From Hymenobacter sp. 5317J-9 (lineage in GTDB: Bacteria; Bacteroidota; Bacteroidia; Cytophagales; Hymenobacteraceae): a stretch of 64,000 nucleotides of DNA. The number at the start of each line of letters is the position of its first letter. The stretch's first letter is position 1. Positions 26,368 through 35,254 of the stretch are shown in pieces. The stretch is from positions 3,100,001 through 3,164,000 of the forward strand of contig NZ_CP095050.1 in NCBI RefSeq assembly GCF_022921075.1, read 5' to 3'. Under the pieces are notes generated by a model. That model ran no database searches. It saw only the letters and a list, made by a program, of their open reading frames with translations, and was not told the origin of the DNA. Made by a program: the position numbers and the translations under genes.

Positions 26368-27774
26368 TTAGTAAGATTTATCGTCGTAATCGTCAATCAG
26401 CAGCCCTTTGGTACGGGTGATGATGTCCTTGAAGAAGCGGCTGGCCGCACCGGGCTCCTTCTGCTTGGCCGGCTGGGGGGCCGGGGCGGGAGCGGTAGGC
26501 GTAACAGCGCGCGTCTCGACCGGAGCCGGCGCGGGCGCGGCCACCGGCTGCGGGGCAGCATAATACGCAGGCGCGGCGGGCAGCTCTTCGTGGTCGTAGG
26601 GCGTGCGCGAGAGGTTGCGCTCGTCGAGCGAGTGGTAGCCCGACAGCACGAGGCCCACCGTGGTGGCATACATCGGCGACTTCACGGCCTCGATGCGGCT
26701 CTTGCCAAGGTGTTGGTTGGGGTAGCCGATGCGGGTGTCTAGACCGGTGATGTACTCGGTGAGCTGCTCCAGGTTCTGCAGCTGCGAGCCGCCACCCGTC
26801 AGCACAATGCCGGCCGACAGCTTATCGTGCAGGCCCATGCGATAGATTTCGGCATACACCAGCTCCATGATTTCCGACATGCGGGCCTCGATGATGTATG
26901 CCAGGTTTTTCAGCGACACTTCCTTGGGCGGGCGGTTCGGCAGGCCGGGGATGCTCACGATTTCGTAGTCGCTGGCTTCCTGGGCAATGGCTTTGCCAAA
27001 CTTCACCTTCAGCTGCTCGGCTTGGCCGGGGGCCACGTTGCAGCCGGCCTTGATATCCTGCGTGATGATGTTGCCGCCAAACGGAAGCACCGCCGCGTGG
27101 CGGATGATGCCGTCCTTGAACACGGCCAGGTCGGTGGTGCCGCCGCCGATGTCAATCAGGGCCACGCCGGCTTCCTTCTCTTCCTCCGAGAGGATGGACA
27201 TGGAGCTGGCCAGCGGTTCCAGAATCAGGTCGGCAATTTCCAGCCCGGCCTTGGTCACGCACTTGTTGATGTTGTTGATGGCCGTGCTCTGGGCGGTGAT
27301 GATGTGGAAGTTGCCTTCCAGGCGCACGCCCTCGTAGCCCACGGGGTCGGCGATGCCTTCCTCGTAGTCCACTTTGTAGTCCTGCGGCATCACGTGGATG
27401 ATTTGCGAGCCGGGCTGTGTCACGAGGCGATACATGTCCTGCGTGAGGCGGTTCACGTCGTCCGGGCCGATGGTATCGTGCGAGTTGCGCGTGATGCTGC
27501 CGTTGTGCTGCAGGCTCTTGATGTGCTGGCCGGCAATGCCCACGTTTACCACTCCAATGCTAATTCCAGACTGTTCTTCGGCTTGCCGAATGGCCCGTTT
27601 GATGGCGTCTACGGTCTTGTCGATGTTGAGCACGATGCCGCGCGAAACCCCTTCCGACACGGCTTTGCCCATGCCCAGAATTTCGAGTTTACCGAACTCG
27701 TTTTTGCGGCCCACCAGGGCGCAGATTTTTGTAGTACCAATGTCGAGCCCGACGACGATTTTGTCTTGTTGCAT
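26368..27774 (-). CDS. ftsA: Cell division protein FtsA
   Basis: 468 residues. Actin-like ATPase that tethers FtsZ to the membrane and recruits later division proteins. The phosphate-1 loop (VVGLDIGTTKICALVG) lies at the start, followed by ALIDIGGGTTDLAVF and IVLTGGGSQLQN (phosphate-2 and adenosine motifs). Following an Ala/Pro-rich linker, the C-terminal amphipathic helix SRFFKDIITRTKGLL, which inserts into the membrane, is followed by an acidic end. The start at 27774 (MQQDKIVVG) matches the usual FtsA start; 27795 would add seven residues. Confidence 0.96.
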   Translation of the reverse strand: MQQDKIVVGLDIGTTKICALVGRKNEFGKLEILGMGKAVSEGVSRGIVLNIDKTVDAIKRAIRQAEEQSGISIGVVNVGIAGQHIKSLQHNGSITRNSHDTIGPDDVNRLTQDMYRLVTQPGSQIIHVMPQDYKVDYEEGIADPVGYEGVRLEGNFHIITAQSTAINNINKCVTKAGLEIADLILEPLASSMSILSEEEKEAGVALIDIGGGTTDLAVFKDGIIRHAAVLPFGGNIITQDIKAGCNVAPGQAEQLKVKFGKAIAQEASDYEIVSIPGLPNRPPKEVSLKNLAYIIEARMSEIMELVYAEIYRMGLHDKLSAGIVLTGGGSQLQNLEQLTEYITGLDTRIGYPNQHLGKSRIEAVKSPMYATTVGLVLSGYHSLDERNLSRTPYDHEELPAAPAYYAAPQPVAAPAPAPVETRAVTPTAPAPAPQPAKQKEPGAASRFFKDIITRTKGLLIDDYDDKSY

Positions 27775-27858
27775 AGGAGCGGTGCTGGCGAGCAATGAAA
27801 ACGCGAGAGTTGTGAACGGTGGGATTTTCGACCTTACGGCCTATGTGTCAGCGAATTA

Positions 27859-28617
27859 CTATTCGCAAATAATCTGATTTTGGTATTCGACGTTTACGCG
27901 GTGGTAGGTGTCCCACCCCAAAACTGACGGAATTTGCCGGTAAAATACCATAAGCTTGGCAAATTTTTCGGAAATATTTTCGGGCAGCCCAAATTCGATG
28001 CGCTGGTCCCCTACCTGCTGGGTAAACGACAGCTTGCCGCTTGGCTCAATGAACACCTCCGATACCTGCGCTTTCCAGAATTCGTGCTCGTCGACGTACC
28101 GCAAAAACTCCAGGTAGCGGCGCCCGACGCTGTCTTGGAAAAATGCAGTTGGCAGATTGGCGCCGTTGGGCCGTGCGACAGTCGCGACGCGGGCCGTAAA
28201 CAGCGGCGAAAGCGGTAGCACGTGGCCTTCGGCGTCGACGTAGGTATCGAGGCGGGTATCGGGATGCGTGAGGCGGGCAATGGGCCTGTTTTGGCGCACG
28301 TCGGCGTGCAGGTTGCCGGCCAGGTCGCGGTACACCTGGGCGTCGCGCACGAAGGGATGAGCCTTGAGGCGGGCCTCTAACTCGCGCAGGCGCGGGCCTT
28401 CGGGCACGGTGCCCACCACCGGCTCTTTGCCGCCGCGGGTGAGCAGGGCCTTGACGCCGCGCTCGCTGATGAAGAAGTTATCGAACTCGTTGGCGATATT
28501 CACCTGCACTTCGCTCACGGGCCGGGAGGACTGGCGCACGGCGGCAAACACGCCCAACCCGCCCAGCACCAGCAGGCAGGCAGCGGCAACAAGCAGGTTT
28601 CGTACGGTGCGGTCCAA
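27859..28617 (-). CDS. ftsQ: Cell division protein FtsQ (DivIB)
   Basis: 252 residues. Bitopic division protein that links early and late divisome parts. A short cytoplasmic start is followed by one membrane helix (LLVAAACLLVLGGLGVFAAV), and then a periplasmic POTRA-like domain: VNIANEFDNFFISERGVKALL, LRELEARLKAHPFVRDAQVYRD and RQNRPIARLTHPDT, the sequence that typically starts the FtsQ beta domain. The likely start is TTG at 28617 since no ATG lies before the helix. Identification rests on layout and position between murC and ftsA; the family is poorly conserved. Confidence 0.88.
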   Translation of the reverse strand: MDRTVRNLLVAAACLLVLGGLGVFAAVRQSSRPVSEVQVNIANEFDNFFISERGVKALLTRGGKEPVVGTVPEGPRLRELEARLKAHPFVRDAQVYRDLAGNLHADVRQNRPIARLTHPDTRLDTYVDAEGHVLPLSPLFTARVATVARPNGANLPTAFFQDSVGRRYLEFLRYVDEHEFWKAQVSEVFIEPSGKLSFTQQVGDQRIEFGLPENISEKFAKLMVFYRQIPSVLGWDTYHRVNVEYQNQIICE

Positions 28618-28669
28618 AAAGAAAAGGATTGGGATAGATGAATGAAATCTGGGCTAGCCAGCCAAGGGG

Positions 28670-30067
28670 CTATTTCCAGCGTTCTGTGAGCACGGCCCGC
28701 AGCTGGGGCACCAGGGTGTCGATGTCGCCGGCGCCTACCGTGGCCAGAACGTCGAACGACGTTTCAGATTGCGCGGCTTTCAGCACCTGCTCTTTAGTCA
28801 GGATGGCTTTGGTCGGAGCGGTGATGTTGGCCAACAGAATATCGGAGGTAATACCCGGCAGTGGTTTCTCGCGGGCTGGGTAAATATCCAACAAAAATAC
28901 CTCATCTGCAATGCTTAAGCTTTTGGAAAAGCCTTCGGCAAAGTCCCGGGTGCGGGTGAAAAGGTGGGGCTGGAAAACGACGCGCAAACGCTTGCCTGGA
29001 TACAGGGCCCGCACCGAGCGCAAAAACGCCTCGATTTCGCGCGGATGGTGGGCATAATCGTCTAAATAGACGTTTTGGCCAGCCGTCACCACAAACTCAA
29101 ACCGGCGCTTTACGCCGCGGTAAGCCGCTACGGCTGCCCGTAATTTTTCTGGCTCAACGCCTTGTATTTGAGCCACGCAGGACGCCGCCAGCATGTTTTC
29201 CACGTTGTGGTAGCCCGGCACGGCCAGCTGCAGGTCGGCCACAATGCCCTGCGGGCCGTGCAGGTCGAAGTGGAACTGGTGGCCTTCGGCCGAGATATTG
29301 GCGGCAAAAAGTTCGGGTCCCTGGCTGGCGTTGAGGCCGTAGCGGATGACGCGGGTGCCGGCCGGCGCGGCGGCGGCCACGCTGGGGTCGGCGGTGTGGT
29401 TGATGAGCAGGGTGCCGCCGGGCTTGATTTGGGCCACAAACTGGCGGAAGGACTCAATCAGGGCCGTTTGGTCGCCGTAGATGTCGAGGTGGTCGGCGTC
29501 GGTGCTCGTCACGATGGCCACGTCCGGAAACAGGGTCAGGAAGCTGCGGTCGTACTCGTCGGCCTCCACCACAATGGGCGCGGCGGGTGTGGCGGGCAGC
29601 AGCAGGTTGCTGCCCAGGTTCACGGCAATGCCGCCCAGAAAGGCCCCGGCATCGAGGCCGGCGTGGTGCAGCAGGTGGGCCACCATGCTGCTGGTGGTGG
29701 TTTTGCCGTGCGTGCCGGCCACCGCAATGGTGTAGCGCCCCTGGGTGAGCACGCCCAGCACCTGGCTGCGCTTGCGAATATCGTAGCCTTTTTCGCGCAG
29801 CCAGGCCCATTCCAGGCTATCGGCCGGGATAGCGGGCGTGAGCACGACGAGGGTGCGGTCCCGGTTTTCGCGCACTGCGAGGGGGATATTCTCCACCGCA
29901 TCGGCGTAGTGAATGGCGATTCCCTCGTTCGTCAGGCTCTGCGTGAGAGGCGTTTCGGTCTTGTCGTAGCCGCTCACCTGGTGGCCGTTGGCCCGGAACC
30001 AGCGCGCCAGCGCCGACATGCCGATGCCGCCGATGCCGAGAAAAAAAACGTAGGGAAACTGCTCCAA
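28670..30067 (-). CDS. murC: UDP-N-acetylmuramate--L-alanine ligase
   Basis: 465 residues. Adds L-alanine to UDP-MurNAc in the cytoplasm, the first peptide step in peptidoglycan synthesis. The Rossmann start FFLGIGGIGMSALARWF, the P-loop AVAGTHGKTTTSSMVAHLL, the substrate segment VVEADEYDRSFL and the ligase-domain block DDYAHHPREIEAFL are all present. The start codon is TTG at 30067 (MEQFPYV), placed just before the conserved GxGGxGM loop. Distance to ftsQ is 52 bp, consistent with one operon. Confidence 0.96.
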   Translation of the reverse strand: MEQFPYVFFLGIGGIGMSALARWFRANGHQVSGYDKTETPLTQSLTNEGIAIHYADAVENIPLAVRENRDRTLVVLTPAIPADSLEWAWLREKGYDIRKRSQVLGVLTQGRYTIAVAGTHGKTTTSSMVAHLLHHAGLDAGAFLGGIAVNLGSNLLLPATPAAPIVVEADEYDRSFLTLFPDVAIVTSTDADHLDIYGDQTALIESFRQFVAQIKPGGTLLINHTADPSVAAAAPAGTRVIRYGLNASQGPELFAANISAEGHQFHFDLHGPQGIVADLQLAVPGYHNVENMLAASCVAQIQGVEPEKLRAAVAAYRGVKRRFEFVVTAGQNVYLDDYAHHPREIEAFLRSVRALYPGKRLRVVFQPHLFTRTRDFAEGFSKSLSIADEVFLLDIYPAREKPLPGITSDILLANITAPTKAILTKEQVLKAAQSETSFDVLATVGAGDIDTLVPQLRAVLTERWK

Positions 30068-30158
30068 GGGCCGTCGTTAATGAAAGTGCAAAGGTAGAAG
30101 CCAAACGGGCAGAATAGGCCAAAACTGCGGTTTTTGCCCTAATTTTAACTGCCTGTCG

Positions 30159-31256
30159 TCACTTTTTCAGCAGGCCCAGCAGCTCGTCGACGATGGTGGC
30201 GGTGGCTTGGGGCCGAGCCAGCTCCCGCACGCGGCTGCTGAGCTGCTGCTGGCGCTCAGGGTCGGCGAGCAGGCGCAGGGCTTCGTCGTAGAGGCGTTCG
30301 GGGGCGTGCTCGTCGGTGATGAGCACGGCGGCGCCTTTGCTCATCAGGGCCAAAGCGTTTTTGGTTTGGTGGTCCTCCGCCACGTTGGGCGAAGGCACCA
30401 GAATGCTGGCTTTGCCGGTAAGGCACAACTCCGAAACCGATAAGGCACCCGCGCGGCTGATTACGACGTCGGCCGCGGCGTAGGCCAAATCCATGCGCTG
30501 GATGAATTCCAGGGCGTGCAGGTTGTGGGGCTGGTCGGCCTGCTGGCGGGCTTCGGGGAAATACAGCTTGCCGGTTTGCCACAGAAGCTGAATGCCGGCG
30601 TCGCGCAGGCGCGCAATGGCGGCGGCCGTGGCCAGGTTGAGGGTGCGGGCGCCGAGGCTCCCGCCTATCACCAGCAAGGTTTTCTTGTTCAGGTCGAGGT
30701 CAAAGAACTTAAGGGCTTCGGCGCGGTTGCCGCTGGCTATTTCAGTGCGGACGGGGTTGCCGGTCAGGACGAGCTTTTCGGCGGGGAAAAACTTTTCCAT
30801 GCCGTCGTAGGCCACGCATATTTTGTTCACCCGCTTCGCCAAGAGCTTATTCACCAGGCCGGCGTAGGAATTCTGCTCCTGAATGAGCGAGGGAATGGCC
30901 CGCGAAGTCGCCGCCAGCAGTACCGGCGCCGAGGCATAGCCCCCCACCCCCACCACGGCATCGGGCCGAAATTCCTCAATCAGCTTGCCGGCTTTGCGCA
31001 CCGAGCGGAACACGCGCACCGGAAACAGAAGATTTTGCGGGGTGAGGCGGCGCTGCAGGCCGGTGATGTCGAGGCCCACAATGTTATAGCCGGCTTCGGG
31101 CACACGGGTCATTTCCATGCGGCCGTTGGCCCCCACGAAAAGGATTTCGGCATCGGGCAGGCGCCGACGCAGCTCATTGGCAATGGCCACCGCGGGGAAT
31201 ATATGGCCGCCGGTGCCGCCGCCGGAAATAATGAAACGGAGGGGAGTATGGGTCAT
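30159..31256 (-). CDS. murG: UDP-N-acetylglucosamine--N-acetylmuramyl-(pentapeptide) pyrophosphoryl-undecaprenol N-acetylglucosamine transferase
   Basis: 365 residues. Converts lipid I to lipid II on the inner face of the cytoplasmic membrane. The donor- and acceptor-site loops are clear: FIISGGGTGGHIFPAVAIANEL at the start (GGTGGH), VGVGGYASAPVLLAA, QEQNSYAGLVNKLLA, GGSLGARTLN, and VISRAGALSVSELCLTGKASILVPSPN. Family length is standard. The gap to ftsW upstream (140 bp) is occupied by a palindromic repeat; murC follows after 91 bp. Confidence 0.97.
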   Translation of the reverse strand: MTHTPLRFIISGGGTGGHIFPAVAIANELRRRLPDAEILFVGANGRMEMTRVPEAGYNIVGLDITGLQRRLTPQNLLFPVRVFRSVRKAGKLIEEFRPDAVVGVGGYASAPVLLAATSRAIPSLIQEQNSYAGLVNKLLAKRVNKICVAYDGMEKFFPAEKLVLTGNPVRTEIASGNRAEALKFFDLDLNKKTLLVIGGSLGARTLNLATAAAIARLRDAGIQLLWQTGKLYFPEARQQADQPHNLHALEFIQRMDLAYAAADVVISRAGALSVSELCLTGKASILVPSPNVAEDHQTKNALALMSKGAAVLITDEHAPERLYDEALRLLADPERQQQLSSRVRELARPQATATIVDELLGLLKK

Positions 31257-31276
31257 GTGGGAAATTGCGTCTGGAC

Positions 31277-31375
31277 AAGAACGTCATGCTGAGCTTGCCG
31301 AAGCATCTCTACCGCGAAGAGTAATCAGTTACTGCTCCGGTAGAAATGCTTCGGCAAGCTCAGCATGACGTTCTT
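31277..31375. repeat. Palindromic repeat, family A, between ftsW and murG
   Basis: Perfect 30-bp arms (31277-31306 and 31346-31375) with a 39-nt loop; inner bases (CTACCG/CGGTAG) extend the pairing with a mismatch. Arm core: GTCATGCTGAGCTTGCCGAA. On the + strand a T-run follows the right arm. It lies within the dcw cluster, so readthrough from ftsW to murG must pass a very stable hairpin. Confidence 0.8.
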
Positions 31376-31396
31376 TTTTACCTTTTACCGAAGTCG

Positions 31397-32569
31397 CTAC
31401 GCATACGCCGCGCGCTGGCTGGGGATGCGCGCCGTGTCGTCGGGCTCGCCGGTCATGGGGCGCACTTCGCGCTCGCCGCGGCTCACGGCCAGGATGATGC
31501 CAATGCTGATGCCGGTGAAAATAAGTGAGGTGCCGCCCATGCTCAGCAGCGGCAATGGCAGGCCGGTGATGGGGCCCAGTCCCACCGCCACGCCCATGTT
31601 CACGAGGGCTTGCAAGACCAGACTAAAACTGAGCCCGGCGGACAGCAGCCCGCCAAAAGCCCCGTAACTGTTCATCACCGTTTTCAGCCCTCGATAGAGG
31701 AAGGCTAGGTAGAGGAATAGCACCACGGCGCCGCCCAACAGGCCGTATTCCTCAATGATGATGGCGTAGATGAAGTCGGAATACGGGTGCGGCAGGATGT
31801 TGCGCTCGGTGCTTTTGCCGGGGCCCTTGCCGGCGATGCCGCCCGTGGCAATGGCGATGTAGCTGTGTTCGAGCTGAAAAGGCGTTTTCTTGGTGGGGTC
31901 GGAGAAGTTGGTGATGCGCGACTGCACGGTTTTCCAGCGTTGGCCGCTGGCCAGGGCCGTGCCCCCCACCGTGACGCCGATGAGCACCATCACCAGCATC
32001 TGCTTGAGCGGCACGCGGCCGATGAACATGAGCAGCAGGCAAGTAGCAAACAGCAGCGACGAGGTGGAAGCGTTGGTAAGCGCAATCAGGCCGCAAATAA
32101 TGCCCACCCACAGCATTACCGGAAACAGCGTGGTCCAGAAGTCCTGCAGGTGCTGCTGGCGGCGGCTGAGCATGCTGGCCAGGTGCGAAATCAGGGCCAG
32201 CTTGGCCAGGTCGGAAGGCTGGAAAGTCTGGTTGATGACCGGAATGGTCATCCAGCGCGAGGCGCCGTTGGTTTCGCCGCCCAGCAGGTAGGTAAAGAGC
32301 AGCAGCGGCACCGAAATGAGCAGCGCGTACAGCGCCAGCCGCGAATAGTAGCGGTAGTCGATGCGGTGCGCCAGCCACATGAAGCCCAGGCCGGCCACAA
32401 TCAGGGCGCTGTGCTTGAGCAGGAAGGCCTCGGTGTTGCCGTTCATCTTCTTATACGCCAGCGTGCCGGTAGCGGAATACACCACCGCGATGCTGATAAA
32501 GGAAAACAGAAACACAATGGCCCACAGAATGGGGTCGCCTTTGAGGTTACGTTGCAGCCAGTCTTTCAT
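31397..32569 (-). CDS. ftsW: FtsW (SEDS-family peptidoglycan glycosyltransferase)
   Basis: 390 residues and ten or so membrane helices. FtsW polymerises lipid II into septal glycan together with FtsI. Conserved SEDS segments are visible: TFQPSDLAKLALI, YIAIATGGIAGKGPGKSTERNILPHPYSDFIYAIIIEEYG (split by a short loop), and the final TGLPLPLLSMGGTSLI. The SEDS catalytic Asp is expected in the TERNILPHPYSDF loop. The C-terminus is basic and short. The order murD-ftsW-murG is that of the normal cluster. Confidence 0.96.
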   Translation of the reverse strand: MKDWLQRNLKGDPILWAIVFLFSFISIAVVYSATGTLAYKKMNGNTEAFLLKHSALIVAGLGFMWLAHRIDYRYYSRLALYALLISVPLLLFTYLLGGETNGASRWMTIPVINQTFQPSDLAKLALISHLASMLSRRQQHLQDFWTTLFPVMLWVGIICGLIALTNASTSSLLFATCLLLMFIGRVPLKQMLVMVLIGVTVGGTALASGQRWKTVQSRITNFSDPTKKTPFQLEHSYIAIATGGIAGKGPGKSTERNILPHPYSDFIYAIIIEEYGLLGGAVVLFLYLAFLYRGLKTVMNSYGAFGGLLSAGLSFSLVLQALVNMGVAVGLGPITGLPLPLLSMGGTSLIFTGISIGIILAVSRGEREVRPMTGEPDDTARIPSQRAAYA

Positions 32570-32649
32570 GATACTGTGGGGAAGTTGGCGTAGAAATTCT
32601 TTGTGGGCAAGGCCTGCTTACCGGCACTTGGGACGGCGGGCAGGTCCGA

Positions 32650-34008
32650 TTATTTCTTCAGTTCGGCCACCGCGGCGGCGAATTGCCGGCCCCGGTCTTC
32701 GTAATTTTTGAACAGGTCGAAACTGGCGCAGCACGGCGAGAGCAGCACCACGTCGCCGGGTTCGGCCAGGGCTGAAGCGCGGGCCACGGCCTCGGCCATG
32801 CTTTGCGTTTCTTCGAGGTGCGGCACCACGTTGCCGAAAGCCGCCCGCAGCTTGGCGTTGTCGACGCCGAGGCACACCAGCGCTTTCACCCGGCTTTCGG
32901 CCAGGTGCAGCAGGCTGCTGTAGTCGTTGCCCTTGTCGGTGCCGCCCGCAATCCAGACAATGGGCTGGCGAATGCCATCCAGCGCATACCAGGCAGCTTC
33001 CACGTTGGTGGCCTTGCTGTCGTTGATATAGCGCACGCCGCCGATTTCGCCCACCGGTTGCAGGCGGTGGTCGGCGTTGTGGAACGTGGCCAGGGCGCTT
33101 TCAATCTGCCCGGAGTTGAGGCCGGCCACGCGGGCGGCAAGTACGGCGGCCATCATGTTCTGGCGGTTGTGCTGGCCGATGAGCGGCGAATTAGCCGTGC
33201 TTATTTCTTCGGTTTCGCTGTAGTAGCCGGGCAGCATGTCCAAGCATATCACGTCCTCCGACTTGTAGTAGGCCGCCAAGTGCACATCGGGCCGGTGGTG
33301 CAGGCTGAAGGGCATTTTGTGCACCGGCCGCAACGCGGCTTTGAAATACCGCTGGATGTTCTCATCGTCGGCATTGTAGATGAAGTAGCCGCTACTGTCC
33401 TGGTTGCGCACGATGCGCAGTTTGGCTTGGGCGTAGTTCTCTAGCGAGTAGCCGTAGCGGTCCAAGTGGTCGGGGGTTATATTGAGCAGAATGCTAATCC
33501 AAGGCTGAAAATCATAGGTATCGTCCAGCTGGAAGCTACTCAGTTCCACTACGTAGTACTCATGCTCATTGGCGATTACCTGCTCTGCCATGGAGTAGCC
33601 CACGTTGCCGGCCAGCCCTACCTTCAAGCCCGCTTCTTTCAGCAGATGGTAAATGAGCAGCGTGGTGGTGGTTTTGCCGTTAGTGCCCGTGATGCAGATG
33701 CACTTGGCCGCGGTGTAGCGACCGGCAAACTCAATCTCGGAAATGACGGGAATGTTGCGCTCCCGCAGGGCCTGAATAACCGGTGCCTTTTCCGGAATGC
33801 CGGGGCTCTTGATGACTTCCTCGGCCTGCAGGACGCGCTCCAGCGTGTGCTGGCCTTCTTCAAACTCGATGCCCGCCCGGGTGAGCTGCTCCTTGTAATC
33901 GGCCTGAATGGCGCCGCGGTCCGACACGAACACCGCGTGGCCTTTGGCCTGTGCCAGCAGGGCCGCGCCCACGCCGCTTTCGGCGGCTCCGAGGATGACA
34001 ATGTTCAT
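32650..34008 (-). CDS. murD: UDP-N-acetylmuramoylalanine--D-glutamate ligase
   Basis: 452 residues. Adds D-glutamate to UDP-MurNAc-L-Ala. N-terminal substrate domain (IVILGAAESGVGAALLA), P-loop CITGTNGKTTTTLLIYHLL, Asp-containing VVELSSFQLDDTYDF, ligase-domain NDSKATNVEAAWYAL and the closing LLSPCCASFDLFKNYEDRG are all as expected for MurD. Starts 2 bp after the mraY stop, so translation is probably coupled. Confidence 0.97.
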   Translation of the reverse strand: MNIVILGAAESGVGAALLAQAKGHAVFVSDRGAIQADYKEQLTRAGIEFEEGQHTLERVLQAEEVIKSPGIPEKAPVIQALRERNIPVISEIEFAGRYTAAKCICITGTNGKTTTTLLIYHLLKEAGLKVGLAGNVGYSMAEQVIANEHEYYVVELSSFQLDDTYDFQPWISILLNITPDHLDRYGYSLENYAQAKLRIVRNQDSSGYFIYNADDENIQRYFKAALRPVHKMPFSLHHRPDVHLAAYYKSEDVICLDMLPGYYSETEEISTANSPLIGQHNRQNMMAAVLAARVAGLNSGQIESALATFHNADHRLQPVGEIGGVRYINDSKATNVEAAWYALDGIRQPIVWIAGGTDKGNDYSSLLHLAESRVKALVCLGVDNAKLRAAFGNVVPHLEETQSMAEAVARASALAEPGDVVLLSPCCASFDLFKNYEDRGRQFAAAVAELKK

Positions 34009-34010
34009 AC

Positions 34011-35231
34011 CTAGCGCAGTTTCAGGGTTACCAAGGTGATGACGGCCAGCATGATGCCCACAATCCAGAAGCGCGACACGATTTTGGATTCGTGGTAGCC
34101 CAGCTTCTGGTAGTGGTGGTGCAGCGGCGACATGCGCAGCAGGCGCCGGCCCTCGCCGTACTTCTTACGGGTGTACTTGAAGTAGCCCACCTGCACCATC
34201 ACCGACAGGTTCTCAATCAAGAACACGCCGCAGAGAATGGGAATAAGCAGTTCCTTGCGCACGATGAGCGCCAGCACGGCAATGATGCCGCCCAGGGCCA
34301 GCGAACCCGTGTCGCCCATGAATACCTGCGCCGGGTAGCTATTGTACCACAAAAAGCCGATGCAGGCGCCCACGAAGGCCGTACAGAAAATAACCAGCTC
34401 GCCGGAATCCGGAATAAACATGACGTCCAGATAATCAGCCAGCAGCGCGTTGCCGCTCACGAAAGCGAAAATGGCTAGCGTGATACCAATGATGGCCGAA
34501 GTGCCGGCCGCCAGCCCGTCGAGGCCGTCGGTGATGTTGGCGCCGTTGCTGACGGCCGTAATCAGGAAGATGACGATGGGGATGTAAAGCAGGCCGTAGA
34601 GGCCGTTGAACAAGGAGCCGGCCGTGGCAAACAAGTCGCCATAGTTCAGCTCGTTGTTTTTCATAAACGGCACCGTGGTAATCATCAGGTGCACGTCTTT
34701 GAAAAACTTGGTCGCCTCAATGGCCGAGTACTGGCCGTTGGGCAGCAGGTACTCGCGCACCGTGATTTCGTTGCTGTAAAACAACACCCAGCCCACCGTG
34801 ATGCCCAGGCCCACCTGGCCCAGTACCTTGAAGCGGCCGCTCAGGCCTTCCTTGTTCTTGCGGAACACCTTGATGTAGTCGTCCAGGAAGCCAATCAGGC
34901 CCAGCCACACCGTGCTCAAAATCATGAGGATGATGTAGATGTTGCGTAAGCGGGCCAGCAGAACCACGGGCACCAGAATGGCCAGGATGATGATGAGGCC
35001 ACCCATGGTGGGGGTGCCCTTTTTCTCGTTTTGGCCCTGCAGGCCCAGGTCGCGGATGCTCTCCCCTACCTGCTTTTTCTGAAGAACGCGAATGAGGCGG
35101 TGCCCAAACGTTTGGGCGATGAGCAGGGAAATGACCACCGCCAGGCCGGCCCGAAACGTGGTGTACTGAAACACCCCGGTGCCGGGCAGGTGAAAATGGT
35201 CGTGCAGGTAACGGAAGAGGTAATAAAGCAT
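34011..35231 (-). CDS. mraY: Phospho-N-acetylmuramoyl-pentapeptide transferase
   Basis: 406 residues, polytopic. Transfers phospho-MurNAc-pentapeptide from UDP to undecaprenyl phosphate to make lipid I. The MraY signature loops are present: [26 protein letters not shown] (catalytic acidic pair), [27 protein letters not shown] and [19 protein letters not shown] at the end. Longer than the approximately 360 residues typical of Proteobacteria, as is usual for Bacteroidota, with the extra sequence between helices 4 and 6 ([13 protein letters not shown] to PFMKNN). Confidence 0.97.
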   Translation of the reverse strand: MLYYLFRYLHDHFHLPGTGVFQYTTFRAGLAVVISLLIAQTFGHRLIRVLQKKQVGESIRDLGLQGQNEKKGTPTMGGLIIILAILVPVVLLARLRNIYIILMILSTVWLGLIGFLDDYIKVFRKNKEGLSGRFKVLGQVGLGITVGWVLFYSNEITVREYLLPNGQYSAIEATKFFKDVHLMITTVPFMKNNELNYGDLFATAGSLFNGLYGLLYIPIVIFLITAVSNGANITDGLDGLAAGTSAIIGITLAIFAFVSGNALLADYLDVMFIPDSGELVIFCTAFVGACIGFLWYNSYPAQVFMGDTGSLALGGIIAVLALIVRKELLIPILCGVFLIENLSVMVQVGYFKYTRKKYGEGRRLLRMSPLHHHYQKLGYHESKIVSRFWIVGIMLAVITLVTLKLR

Positions 35232-35254
35232 TCAGATTCGGTTAGCGCGAGGGA

